Source: Utricularia gibba
Lineage: Eukaryota; Streptophyta; Magnoliopsida; Lamiales; Lentibulariaceae
Direction: 5' to 3'
NCBI GenBank assembly: GCA_002189035.1
Contig: NEEC01000010.1
Coordinates: 62,001 to 126,000, forward strand
Length of the DNA stretch: 64,000 bases
Each line of letters begins with the position of its first letter. The stretch's first letter is position 1. The translations under genes and the position numbers were made by a program. The notes beneath the pieces are model-generated. The model searched no databases. It worked only from the letters and a program-made list of their open reading frames with translations, and had not been told where the DNA came from. Of this stretch, positions 35,304-48,171 are shown piece after piece.

Positions 35304-35427
35304 TTAGAGGCATTGTTAAATCTACATAAATAGTTGCGTCAATTAGTTTGTAACTGCTTTTATATGACTTTTATTAAAATGTTGTCATTGCAATCTGTGT
35401 GTTTGTTTTGTTTCTTAAACTTCACGT
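35304..35427 (+). repeat. Copia-type LTR 3' end fragment (pair with 14284-14429)
   Basis: Same-strand match to 14284-14429, ending in the same CTTAAACTTCA. It follows the copia C-terminal piece, as a 3' LTR would. Confidence 0.6.
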
Positions 35428-38379
35428 TCAACACCCTTCCGTACAAAATGTTCCTTAACATTTATGTCCTTCAAATAATTAGTTTCCAATACAATGGAAA
35501 TTACAATACCAACTATTCTGTAGAAACAAATATGATTTCCTTTTGTAGAATATTTTAATTTTTTTTCTCAAGTTTAGTTTCTACAAAAATAATAGATTTT
35601 AAAAAAGTGGATATATTTTTAGAGAGCGTTATTTTAAAATACTCATAATTAAATAAATTTTATTTAAAAATTTAAAATAGATATTATTTAATATATACAA
35701 CTAATTAATTGATAAAAAAAAATCAGTAAAAATATTAATTACAAATAATATTTTTTTGGAGCAAGAATGATAAAGAACTTTGACACCTAGAAATTCAGGA
35801 CCTAAAATGTTCATGACTTTTGACAAACGTCAATGCAAAATTTGGTAGGGAGGAGATGCACATGCAACATATTGGTGACATGGAGAATTTAATTCACAAT
35901 GCATTTTAGTTGGAGGGAGCTTTCATACTTAATAAATTTTACATTTTTCTGGTTTTTGAACTTGGAACTCATTTTGTTATTCTTCTCCATCTTCTTCAAT
36001 TTGTAGAAAATGAATCTTAATGTCTATTTTAATTTCAGCTTCGTAATAGAAATTTACAGTTAAAAACTTTGTTTTTGTGTTTAATGAAATTTTGATTTAT
36101 ATTTTTAGCATAAAATTGCAATTTCTGTCTAGATTTTCTTGAGTTTCACATGCCTCCATGTTTTATGTTGTAATCTTTTTGAAATGCCTTTCAAAAAGAT
36201 TCATGGTTATTAAACTATTACTTATTAGCTTTGGTGAAGAGTAAGGACTCTAACTTTTATCCTTTTGTTTTGAGGCAAGTAGTGATTTGCTTGTAACTAG
36301 AATACTTCATCAATGGTAGATGGTGACTTCACATCTGAATTATTTTGTTATGGTAACTTACAATTAGGTCTTGAAAGAAATCGAGAGTTATTTTTTTGTT
36401 TTTTCTTTTTTGATCGTTCAAGTGGGAACAACATGAGATGGCTCTCATCCTCCATATATATGAGTTTATGGGAGTATATGTGATCCTTCTTCTATAACCG
36501 ATTACTTGAGAGAAACCAATGATAGACGAGGTAAGGATAAATGGAGAATAAAATAGATTACATTCCTATAACCATAACTTTTAATCAAGTTTTCTTGTTT
36601 AAATTCTATTTCCTATTTTTTATATTTTTCAAATCCCTTTATAAAATCTTGAAGATTTGTAAATAGTTTGAACTTCATCTTTTATTGGAAAGTCAACTCA
36701 TGTGATTGATACTCATATTATACTTTTATTCCATTTATGATTATGTTGGGGAATTTCTTGTTCCAACATTTGGTGTTGTTTAGTTTCATTTTTTTATTTT
36801 ATTTTCTTCTTCTTGTTTTTCCTTTTTTCTTTTATTATCAAAGGAAAGTGTGTCAAAGAGTTGCTGGTAATTGGCTTCTTTAAATGCGAGCTCCATCATT
36901 ATCTACATCGCGCTGCCTATCTATGCCACCTCGCACTTCTAAAAAGGGGTCCCAAAGTGATTATGCTCCACCGCCCATCATTCTGATGCATCTAATTATC
37001 TTACTTGAGCCTTCTTCTTTTCTATGGGTTCACCATGGTGGACGATGTCAGGGTCTATAGTTGTACCACTATTCAAACATTGGTGTCTTAGCTGCTATTT
37101 GGGAACAATAATGCTCCTCTTTGAATATTATTGTGTAATTTTATTATTATATTTCGTAAAATTTTCTATGCTAAAATATGATCCATGTCGCTGTATTAGG
37201 AATTTAAAATAGTAATTTGAATATTTTCTTAAGAAAATATAATTTTTTATATTTTTATATATTTGTACATTTTTTTCTTAGCATATTCATATCTAGTACA
37301 TGATTAGAGTAACACACGAAAATAAACGCCAAAAAGAGAGCATATCAAACTGAAAGAGATATCTTCCACAACCTATTGTAAAAACATAGGATGTTAATAA
37401 TGAGTCTTGACACATGTCTATTACGACTAACATAAGGAATAATCATGATGTTGTCGCATAATATCAAAATATTGTGTTCCTTACTAGACATGTATGTGAG
37501 AAATAGAATATAATGGAGAATGAGTGTCTAGATAAAAACTTTTTTAATGAATCTTTCTTGCTAAAAAGAGGGAATAGACATCCTATTCATCCACTAGAGA
37601 TACCATGACAGTACATGTACTTGTTGGACTCCTCATATTAATTGAGAACCAAGGAGAATAGGACTTAGGAGATTTTCCAATCTTACCACCCATTGACCAT
37701 GGGCCATCATTGGACTATCAAGGAAGATATATCTGCAAACCATTTCGATTGTCTTTTATGTATCATCTTCAATAAAAAAGAAAACTACGAGCAATGTCTA
37801 TACCCATTCCAGATGCATCCTAAGTTTTTTGGAAGGGAAAACAATGACCCGAACCGCCACCTTTGAGCTTTGCACATGGCATAAAGGAGCAAAGGAGAAC
37901 AAAGTTAAGCTTCAAGTCTTTTTCTGTACTCTTATTAAACTAGCTTTAGTGTAATTCTATGGACTATAACTATCTTCTATTGCTATAGAAGAACATATGG
38001 TTCAAAATTTTTTGCATTGTTATCCATTATAAGGGAGAGCTTTAGTTGGAAGTAGAGCCTTGATTATCATAATGCAAAGTAATGTAAAAAATTTTCAAGA
38101 GTATTATGATCACTTCAATGGAATCTACAACACTTATCCACAACATAGACTCATTGAAAGCCATATTTTGTGGCATTTTTATGAACAATTGACCCCCAAT
38201 GATTCAAGGACAGAGAGATGCCACTTCTAGGAGGTCATTAGTAGAGAATAATCATAGTGCTGATGTTCAATGATTGATTGAATAAATGGTAGCAAACTCC
38301 TATTCCACCACCAATCAATATGATCTCCTACAAAGAGTTCTCTAAACAGTTTAGGCAATGGTTCTAACAATTGATGTAA
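35428..38379. other. Non-coding AT-rich stretch, unassigned
   Basis: No open frame above about 62 codons, no LTR ends and no recognisable domain. Poly-T and A/T runs are frequent. I see nothing I can name. Confidence 0.5.
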
Positions 38380-39543
38380 TGAGATTACTAGAACCTATGT
38401 GTGGGTGTCGATTAGAGAATCGATTCACTGTATGACTCATCTTCGAGATGCTACTATGAGAAGCTAACCAAGTGTCAATAGCAAGATCTCGAATATAATA
38501 GCCGTGCAAGTAAGCTTAGACTTGAAGTTAACAAAGTTATCTTGGCCTTAAACTCACATTTTTGCTCATTACTAATGGGAGTCTAACCATGGCTTGCCTA
38601 GTATGGATGAGTAGAGATGTGACTCCTTAAGGTTGGAGATAGTTGATTGATCAATAAAGGATTCATCACTCATGTTAAGGATGAGATCATATCTCAAGTA
38701 ATTGCATCAAAACCTAACAGTAAGTCCTAGGCCCAGGGTAATGACACTCGAATTGTTTGAGTAGGTCATTGAGTGTTAATGCTTGAATGCAATTATAAGT
38801 TCGATACATCATAAAGACATACACCCATGTTCTAGTATCGAATGAGATATAAGTATGATGAAAGCTGTTCATTGCATGGTGGCTGGTCATGGAAAGGCTC
38901 AATCAGTTCACCTGATTATTCTTTAATCTTGGGGATCATGATATGTTGCTAGACATCACTCATGATCGATAATGATGGATTTGATTAATTAAGAGTTAAT
39001 TAATAAATCCATTATTACGGCCTTGATTGAGGAAGCCTATAGGGTCACACACAACAGTAGAGTCACTCATCGATATAAAATAGAATTACACAATTACATG
39101 AGATGTAATTGGTAAAGTGGATAAATTAAATAGAGAGTTATTTTGAGATTAATATTGATTAAACTCAAAATTAAATATCTCATACAGATATGATTTGATA
39201 TGTCACAAAATATCTATCAAAAAGATTTAGATCTTGAGATCTGCTCCAAGGTCTTCGTATTCTCTGAGACTGATCCACAAGGGGGTGTTTTTCTCTACTA
39301 GCACCTGAGAAATTCGACCAGCATTTAAGATCCTTGAGAAGGTTATCGACGGAGTGCTCCACGTGTGAATACCATAGAGGCCGTCTGCTATTGGCGGTTG
39401 GTGAACAACGGAGTCATCTGAAATGTATTGTGAACATCCCTTTGTCTGATGTATACTATATTCCAAGATCTGCGTTTGGGGTTTCTCAAAAATTTTAAAT
39501 TCCGCTGCTTTTGAGACATACGATGTCTAAGAGAAACCCAACA
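38380..39543 (+). repeat. Probable copia LTR (3' end clear)
   Basis: The end reads AATTCCGCTGCTTTTGAG...AACCCAACA, the usual end style of plant copia LTRs. The upstream part is non-coding and mixed in composition, as LTRs are. The left boundary is a guess, and no second copy lies in the window. Confidence 0.35.
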
Positions 39544-39619
39544 ACCTCATACGGCAATCATTGAACCATCTCGATCCCTATATATCATGAGACCTCTTGA
39601 ACAAGCTATTATCCTCTAT

Positions 39620-40940
39620 CAACTGAACTACAATTTGGAATCCACGATGAAATACCTTGCTGAAAGCACTATCAAGAGGCATGAGAAGCAAAAGGATATA
39701 AAAGGATAGATCACAAGTATTAAAACTCACATGAAAATGAAAGGAGGTTTGTGGTGATACCCAATGAAGAAACTTGAGTACATTAATACAATTTCAATGA
39801 GAAGTGGAATGAATGTACTAGATCCTTATCCACGGTTCATGACTATGGTGGATATATCAAAGGAAAAAGAGTTAGAGATAGAAGATAATCATTTTTAGGT
39901 TTGTAAGAACTCAGATGGCTCACTAATGCAAAGTATTATTAGTTCAAAGCCACTTGAAAATGCTAAGGACAAGGATGCAAATGAAGTCTCTCAAACCAAG
40001 CTATTGGTTAGGTCTTTATCCTTCCCCATGAGACTTGAAGAAGCAACAATGACAAGAGAGGATGAAAAGCTTTCTTTGAAATGATGAAGAAGGTCAATGT
40101 CACAATTTCCCTTATAGACATATTAAATAGGTTCCTAAATATACCAAATTATTGAAGAACTTATGTGATCCAAATAGGAAGGCTAAGGTAGAAGAAGAGG
40201 TATGTTTTCAATTTTTGTTACCAATGAAAATACAAAGATTTTTGTTGTTATGTGTAACATTGAGGCTTTGATAATGTTATGTGTGGGTCTCTTTATCTTT
40301 CTCTTGTATCTAAATTAGACAAACTTAAATCAACTTATATCATGTGTTAATTAACCAATAGATCATAAGTTAGACTAGATGGTAGGATTGAAGATGCATT
40401 TCTTCATGTCAAAGGAAAACAAAAATCAAAAGGTCTCAAAGTCAATTATTTTTGGTGATCATTCATGGTCACTACAATTACCAAAATTGATGTCCCAACA
40501 AATACAATTAATTTTCAATTTGATGGACAAATTTTGGACTTTAGTATTAACAAGGCCATGAAGCATTGAAACCAGATCAGTGAAATAAATTGATTTTCCA
40601 TAAGTGAAACTATTGTTTATCACTATACAATGGTGCATGAGCAAGATCCTACACCCGGATGCATCACTGAAATCTTTCATTTTAAAAACTTTTTTTTTCT
40701 AACCTTGAACTTTTAAACCATTTAAGTTATTCATCTAAAGAATCTAATGTTCAAGATGTTTCTTCTCTTAGCTTCAAAATACCTAGCAAACTACAAGTAC
40801 CTTCCATTATTCAAGCTCCATCGTTAAATTTTTCAGCTTTACCTGAACATTTGAAATATTTTTTCCTTGGCAATAATGAAATCTTTCCTCTAAGTAATAG
40901 CCATCTCTATCCCTTCATTTCCTTAGTTATAAGTATGCTG
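39620..40940 (+). pseudogene. Ty3/gypsy gag-protease-RT linker remnant (relic C)
   Basis: Plus-strand frames give SLSFPMRLEEATMTREDE, VTISLIDILNRFLNIPNY-like codons and a protease tail region (SLYLSLVSKLDKL, GRIEDAFLHVKG). The protease-RT linker follows (NFSALPEHLKYFFLGNNE). All blocks are known from Athila/Tat-type gypsy polyproteins. Stops and shifts are numerous, and reverse transcriptase proper does not follow. Confidence 0.65.
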
Positions 40941-41689
40941 CTTGATTAGTTTGATTAAATCAAAATGAGCTTCTAATTGCTTTTTCTTAACAAAATTCAT
41001 ACATTTTTTGAATTTATGGTAGGAACTATGGATTGGAATGTCAAGAAAAAGAACAATATGTGAAGAACGCTGCTAAGAAAAAATTGTTGAAATAACTAAT
41101 AATAACACTACCATGGATTTTGGAAATACAAAAAGTGTGGCTAGATATTACAAGAAAACAATTTTCATGTATTTGCATATAAGGTGATCATAACTGGCAG
41201 TTGGATAGTTGAAATTGGATTTAGACAGTATACATTAACATTCTTGAAGTGAACAATGTTAAAATTATGTCTAGGTTATGACTTGTGTGCATTAACTCCT
41301 ATTGGATTTAGACTTACTAGATCAGGAAATAATTGAATTCCATGAGTTTTGTGATTGATGCTATGTGTGATACTTGGAACGAAATAATACATGTAATTAT
41401 CTCTTATTTGTGTTTCTTTATGTTGTGTTTGCTTCTCAAAATTAATTTTCTTTTTATATTTATGACCATTGCCAAAAAGTTTCTTTAATTATTTATTTTA
41501 AGAAGGCTATATAATTTCATTATTAAAAAAACTTCTTTTTTTCTTCTTTATGTTATTGCATGTGATATATGAATTCAGAAGTTATTATTTCATTTAGTTA
41601 TATATGGTTTATTGTTCCCATATCTATGATGTTTTTTTCCAAATTGTATTGTTTTATTAGTATATATAAATTGATAATATAAATTTATT
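40941..41689. other. Unassigned AT-rich spacer
   Basis: No open frame or repeat end was recognised between gypsy relic C and the second Harbinger relic. Confidence 0.45.
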
Positions 41690-42310
41690 CATTTTTTTTA
41701 GAAGAGCTCTTCAAAGTTTATTAAATTTAGGTATAAACTCTTTTCATTATGTCCAGATTGGGAAGAAATATTTGGTAGTGATCAAGAATTCACAATGGAG
41801 TATAAAAAGAAATGAATGAAGAAGTACATGAAAATGAGAATGATAACCATTATATTGTTGTTTCATGTTTCAATGATAAGCATAGCATTGGGATCCTTCA
41901 GTTTCATAATCTTCATATGACATCTCACATAGTATCTTTATATCAAAGAGCAAGCTACCTAATACGAGGAAAAAGAATGCTATTGGTAATGTGGAATATA
42001 AAACACATATAAAAAAATTAGCTAAAGTACAAATGAAATGATTGACAGGCTTGGAAATATACTTGGTCATGCTATTATAAAGATGTACAGACAAGAACAA
42101 ATGGCTGATATCATGTTGCAATTGCCATTAGAGATTGAAGATTGTGATCATTTTAGAATTCATGAGGTAATCATATCTAACCCAACTAAGATGGCCCTAT
42201 TGCTAAGGGAAAATGCAGCAATATGGAAGGTTATAGTGTCTGACCTTACACGTACCTTGTTGTCATCTCATAATTACTCTTCATTTTTGCATATTTTAGA
42301 TTTCTGAATA
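41690..42310 (+). pseudogene. Myb/SANT-like remnant (Harbinger relic 2)
   Basis: The plus strand reads PDWEEIFGSDQEF near 41755, like the DW..IFG.DRATG block of Harbinger Myb/SANT proteins. A later frame at 42038-42307 resembles their helical C-terminus (MLQLPLEIEDCDHFRIHE, then NPTKMALLL). It faces the transposase at 43080-43700, the same layout as relic 1. Confidence 0.45.
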
Positions 42311-42509
42311 TTTGATATTTCCAAGTTTGGAAGGTTATAGTAGATTTATTTCCAATCAATACTCACATAGCAAGTTCTATGGTTCATTATAAAAGTATAG
42401 AAATACAATGCATTTGACTACATGGAAAATAGTGCGAGCATGAGAATAGTTGCTTGTGATTTGTTATTATTGTTTAATAAATCATATCGGCACTCTAAAC
42501 ATAAATTTG

Positions 42510-42810
42510 AATTGTTTGTGGTTTTATAGATTTTTTAATAAGAAGCATAAGCATTGCAACACACATTTATGGTGCTTGTAATATTTTAAATTTCTTTATA
42601 ATAAAACATAAACTTATAATGCAAATTTGCAATGTTACTGATATTTTTAAATTTTTTATAAAAAAAGCATAAGCATCGCAAATATTTGGATTGTGGACTA
42701 CAGTGTTAGGCCCTTTATAAAGGGGCAAGCACTACAAATGTACAATTGCAATGCTTGCAGTTATTTTAATTTTTTTTTATAGAAAATGCAAAAATTGAAA
42801 TCGTTCAGTT
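42510..42810. repeat. Tandem repeat of about 80 bp
   Basis: Four imperfect units with TTTTATAAAAAAAGCATAAG-like starts and GCAATGCTTG/GCAATGTTAC-like cores. No protein signal was found. It lies between the two genes of Harbinger relic 2. Confidence 0.6.
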
Positions 42811-43079
42811 TTTTTTTAATAAAGTATCAAATCATGTAAATACAAAGTGTAGCTTTATAATAAGTTTTATTGGAATTATCGAATGACCAAAATCAAATAA
42901 TTTGGAAGTAAAATTAATAATTTCAACTCATAGATTGTAACACATAATTTCAACTTAGACTACAATTCATAATTACACTCCCAAATACTCATTCTACATG
43001 TCTTGTGTCAAAAACATAACAACATGAGGACCTATGAAGATTACTTACTACATTGGAGATGAAGTCTTCAATGTTTTAT

Positions 43080-43700
43080 GAATTATTATCATTCTCAATG
43101 TAATTCTCACCAACCGCTGCTTCGAATGGATCCGTACCTATTTGTAATAGAATGAAATTATGCAATAATAATCAAGCAATGCTTTGTGTTTGAAGGTAGT
43201 AAAAGCAGGGGCCTCATAGAATTGCCCATCGATTCTTCAAAATTGCAAATGCTCAACATGTTTCAAATTGAGGAATGTTTCATATTAAAGTATTCATGAG
43301 CATTTTGTGAAGCTAACGAACCTTCATCCCATTCCTTTAGGTGGTAAAAAGCTGTTCAATATTATTCTCAAAATGCATCGTCATTTTTGTTGCCAATAAT
43401 ACACAAGTAGTATTGACCTAGTATATCCATATTTGTAGATTTAGTTAGTTTGTTTAGTATATACTAATAAAAAAAAACGTGCCTTCAAGAACTTGAAGAC
43501 CATTTGATTGAGAAAAAACATCTCTTAAAATATGAGCACTTGCAGTAGAGCCCTCCCAACCAACAACGAAATATATGAAATTCATATTTTGGTCATATAC
43601 TCCCAAAACATTTGTAGTGATTGTTCCCTTAGAGTTCTATACCTTGGCTTAAATGATTCTTTGACTCTAATTACAATATAAGTATCATCAATGCTCCTAA
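43080..43700 (-). pseudogene. PIF/Harbinger transposase remnant (relic 2)
   Basis: Minus-strand blocks are CLRSIDDTYIVIRVKESF (relatives: GAIDGTHI), NVLGVYDQNMNFIYFVVGWE, ASAHILRDVF, then YHLKEWDEGSLASQNAHEYF and NMKHSSI. These are the DDE_Tnp_4 signature segments in the right order. The first catalytic region keeps an Asp (SIDDTY). Stops and shifts break the frame, and a short insertion or loss lies near 43470. Confidence 0.75.
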
Positions 43701-43824
43701 ACAATGCTAAAATATAATAAAACAATTCAAAAACTATGAATAATAAGTCAAAACATCAAATAAAATAAGGTAACTCAAAGTATTTGAATTTGCTGAGATG
43801 TTCCCTCATTGAAAGGTTGTGGTC

Positions 43825-44911
43825 TGATAATATCACGTATTTTTGAGTATTTGAATATAGGAAAATAACGCATATTGTGCTACATAACTTAATCTACGAT
43901 TTAGTTCAAACCTACGATTTAGTTTTTAAACACAAAGTTAGTTTTTGTGAATAGTATCGCAGGTGTGTCTTTTATTCTTAGTTAGGATTAAATCTACAAA
44001 TTAGTTCAAACCTTGGTTCTTATAGTTCCCTTGAGCAATGCAGCGCATGTCAACAACCCAAATTCTAAGGAGCTGGATATAAACAGTGAAGTAATAGAAT
44101 ATGAGGCGAAAAAATGAAAAAAAAGGACACAAAACCCAAGAAGATGAAAAAAGAGGATTTTGTATACAAAATGAGACCAGATGAAGAGGGAAAAAGAAGA
44201 TCTCCCCATTGGAGAACATGCCACATACAATTCTGGAAGGGAGGAGGTCTAAAAGAACTAAAAAGAACAATGAAGACCCAAGAATGAGCTCGTGTCTGAA
44301 GCTATCTTTTGTTTCTAAAGGATATTACTCCCAACTAGGAGTAGCCTGTGATAGTTTTAGCTTTAGGGGTGACTTGAGGCATAAAGGAAAGTAATATGTT
44401 AATCAATCTTTTTACCTTGTTAATCATAAATCATATTACTTTCTTAACAAAATAGGATAGATCCAGGAGGTGGAAGAAGTGATACTCGTCTTAGAACTCT
44501 AATCAAAGGTAGATCAAAGATAAGGGAAATACAAACGTTCGGGTAGACTAGGACTTTGTTGTTAGATGCATGATTTGTGAGTAGAGCAAGGCTAATTTAG
44601 TGATAAACATGTTTTTCCCTTAGAGTCTTAAGGCATCACTTTGTTCCATTTTAATAAGTTCTATCTTTACCCATTTAATGTCTTTCCGTATATTACCGTC
44701 GAATCGCTTTTAATCCTAGTTCAGACTAAATCTACCAACTGTGACATTAATTACATGCATTGATAATCATATGAGAAGCATTTGCTCTTCTTGTTCGACC
44801 CTGCTCCACTATATAATTATATTTTATATGATTAGTGATGAAATTAGGAATATCAATTTATTTGATACATGAATTTACATTTTAACGACGTGCTAAAAAT
44901 CTCATTTATCA
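43825..44911 (+). repeat. Solo LTR of gypsy family 2
   Basis: About 1087 bp, TGATAATATCACG...CTCATTTATCA. It aligns in reverse complement with the split LTR 28804-31363. No gag follows. The flanking 5-mers (TGGTC and TCTAA) do not match, so the target duplication is lost or the ends are misplaced. It lies just upstream (minus sense) of the Harbinger transposase remnant. Confidence 0.7.
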
Positions 44912-46148
44912 TCTAATAAATAACTTGTCTTGGATTCTAAGAATAACACAAAATATTGAGTTGAAATACATAACCATAATGCTCAAGAATAAAACATAAT
45001 GGTGCAAATGTATTTAATGTTGTGCTATTAGTATCATATACAATCCTATTAAGATTATCAATTTACATAAGAAATTTTGCAAGATACAAATATTTTTTCG
45101 ATTGCTAGCTAATTTCATTGACTTCATCAATTTCCTCAAAAATATTGTTGTTCAATATGCTATATAAACATCAAATTCTAAGAAATGATTTGGCATATGA
45201 CCAAAATTACTGTTGCTTATACAATATTATCACTTATGGTTGATAAATTATTGAATACCTAAATAACACTTCAAGTAGTAAAAATTTGATAACTCTTCTT
45301 TATACATAAGAAAAATTTAAAAATTAGAATACACACGTCTCATAAGATCAAAACTGAATGAAAATTCTAAAAAATCATAGTTTTTATGGTAATTTTGCAA
45401 GCGCTCAGAAACCGTTGAAATAGGGCTTTTTACTTCGAATGTACCCAAACTTTAGATTAATTACACTAAATATATCCAAACTTTCATATTTACTCCAAAT
45501 ATATTTAAACATTTATTTTTTTTACATAAAATGTGATATATGGGCAAGTGCATCTACACGCTTCCAAATCATAATTTTAGCTGCTAAAATTTTCCAAACC
45601 CTAAAAATCCTTCGACGAATTTCCAGATATCTCACTAGAAGCTGGGACCTAAGAGACTATTAGGAATCAGATACACGACAATTTAGAGAACCGATTGCGA
45701 CAAAGGCACTATTTGGTGATCAAAGAGTTGGTAATGCTTCAACATCAATTATTGTTCTTCTGTATTATTGAGCATCTTTTGAGGTTGTGCATATAGCTAT
45801 TTTGTTTTTGTTCTTTAACAATTTCTTCTTCATAATTTTAAGTAATCTATTTTGAGACAATGCTTGAAATTTAAGAGTCTAGCGCTCAGTTTTGTGTTGC
45901 TATACTATTATGAATGTAGATTCTTTTTCTCATTAGATAAGCCTTTATATTTTTAGATTCCAAAGCACAAATGGCAAGTCGAAGTAACACTAAACTGAAA
46001 AGAACACCTCTTTATGCTATTTTTTTCAATATATTTGGAAATTTATGCATATAAATAAATATGATTATTCAATGTTTTTCTCTATTTTATTTTGAGTATG
46101 TTACATTTAGATTATGCATGCATAGATGAGAATATGTTGTGTTGATAA
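44912..46148. other. Unassigned AT-rich DNA
   Basis: On the minus strand, 44912-45000 may hold a little more Harbinger transposase N-terminus (RIQDKLFIR-like), but this is uncertain. The remainder shows no domain. Confidence 0.35.
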
Positions 46149-48171
46149 TTGATTATAGTTATTTTTTGTGTGATTTGTCATGGGTACACAACTATCAAAT
46201 GGAAATTTACAATAGTTATGCAGTATAGAGGTAAGTTGATACTGGAACCAAGTTTCAAATGGATATCAGACAAAGTTGAGTACTTTGATTTCAATGAATT
46301 CGAATGGATTGACACAAAAAGATTGTTTCAATATGCTGAGGAGTTAGGATATTCAAATAAAAGATATATTAGATTTTGGTATAAGAAAAACAAGACAGTG
46401 AGTGATGGATTGAGGTTGTTAGAAACCAATCAACAAATTATGGAGAGGGAGAATTATTTTGATAAAAAAAAAGACAAATTCATGTATATATAGAGTAGTT
46501 AGTTGATGAAGGCACTAAAGAGATGCAATCTGATGCAAATCATATGACTGGGCAATGAGAAGAATGTAATTTAGAAGCAATATATGATGAAGTACCTTCT
46601 TTGTATTCTAGTATATGCAATTACAACATAATTTTCTTGTTTAAGGACTTTGGTCACCGTTCACATTGATGAGAATTTGCAACGGGCAAATATTGAAAAG
46701 GAAAATGTTACACAGAAGACATTCATTGACGAAGACTATAATTTGGAAGCTGACGAAACTTTGGGAATTAAAATCACTCATGATAAATTTGAGTGATGAT
46801 GAGATCAAGAAGACAACCCTACAATAAGGATCATGGATGAAAAAACACATCGAGGAAAAAATGTTTTGGGGAGTAATAGACTGGAAGAAGAAAGTGATGA
46901 TGATATAAAAGCATAATACATTAGACACATGGACAATGGTCCCAATGAGCTTGATATTGGTGATTCAGAGGAAGATCTAAATAGCTATGATGATTCTAAT
47001 GATGAGGGGGAACTCAAATATCCTGTTTATGATACAAAAAAAATCCATTACTTTTCAAAGGAACACTCTTTAAAACTAGAGATTAAGTTAAATATGCAAT
47101 CAGAAGTCATTGCATATGGAAAGGATATGCAATCAGAAATCATTGCATATGGAAAGTATATGCAATCAAATTTGTATGGATTGATTTACAAAGAGTAAGA
47201 GCAGAGTGTATACAAGATGATTGTCCTTGGTATGTGTATGCATCCAAGGAAAGTATTGATATTTCAAGGCAAATCAAATCATTTGGTGAGGATCATAATC
47301 ATGTTGGAAGAAATTTATCACATGAGAAGATTAGCTATTTGTGGTTGGGACAAACGTTTCAAAAAATGTTTATAGCAGATCCTAATTATAATGTTAACGA
47401 TTTCGTGGGCTATATATTCCAAAAGTATCATAGATGAAAGCATATCGAGCCAAAAAATATGCTCTGAAATTGATTAGAGGACAACATGAAGAACAATTTT
47501 CGAATATTTTTACCTATTTCGAAGATCTTTTAAGGGCAAATGAAGGTTCAACATTAAAATTCAAACTTTATGAAAGGGAGCTAGGATAGCAACGTTTTGA
47601 GGGTTGCTATGTATGTTTCAAAGCATGTAAAGAAGGCTTCAAACATGGTTGTCGACCTTTGATAGGACTAGATGGATGTTTTTTAAAAGGCATGTGGAAA
47701 GGCCAGCTCCTAGCTGCTATATCTATTGATCCCAATAATAATATTTTTCCTATAGCATGGGTTGAAGTAGAAAATGAGAGCATAGAAGCTTGGAGATGGT
47801 TTCTTGAGTTACTCATAAATGATATTGATATTAGGCAGCATAATATGAGATCTTACGCATTTATTTCATATAGATAGAAAGGTCTTATTCCAGCAATTGA
47901 AGAAATTTTGCCTCATGTGGAAATAAGATATTGTGTGTGACAAATTTATGAAAATATGAAGAAGGATTGCGTAGTTCAAGAACAATCGATTAAAAATTGT
48001 ATGTGAGAAGCTGCAAGATATAGAAGAGTGCAAACTTTTGAATTTGCAATGGAGAAACTCAAGAAGCTTAGTTTGAATTGCCATAATTGGTTAATGAAAA
48101 TTCTGCCAAAGTTTTGGCGCAGAGCATTTTTCTCAACTTCACCAAAGTGTGATGCGCTGTTGAATAATGGT
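46149..48171 (+). pseudogene. MULE transposase, N-terminal and catalytic part
   Basis: The N-terminal PB1-like domain of MuDR relatives is at 46200-46490 (VEYFDFNEFEWIDTKRLF, EELGYSNKRYIRFWYK). An acidic segment follows (46929-47010), then a DNA-binding region (CPWYVYASKE at 47221 onward). The catalytic region is 47650-48165: GLDGCFLKGMWKGQLLAA carries the first Asp, followed by NNIFPIAWVEVENESIEA. The second catalytic position, usually ISDRQKGL, reads ISYR and then a stop (47875-47877). Frame shifts and stops occur elsewhere. The reading is cut at 48171 by an inserted LTR and resumes at 49482. Confidence 0.85.
47098..47172 (+). repeat. In-frame tandem duplication inside MULE coding DNA
   Basis: Two and a half copies of a 33-bp unit, ATGCAATCAGAAGTCATTGC and onward, encode repeated MQSEVIAYGKD-like residues between the acidic region and the DNA-binding region. 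Confidence 0.85.

Noticed and set aside
44001-44270. Phe-rich minus frames
   Set aside because: They lie inside the gypsy solo LTR 43825-44911 and are chance frames.
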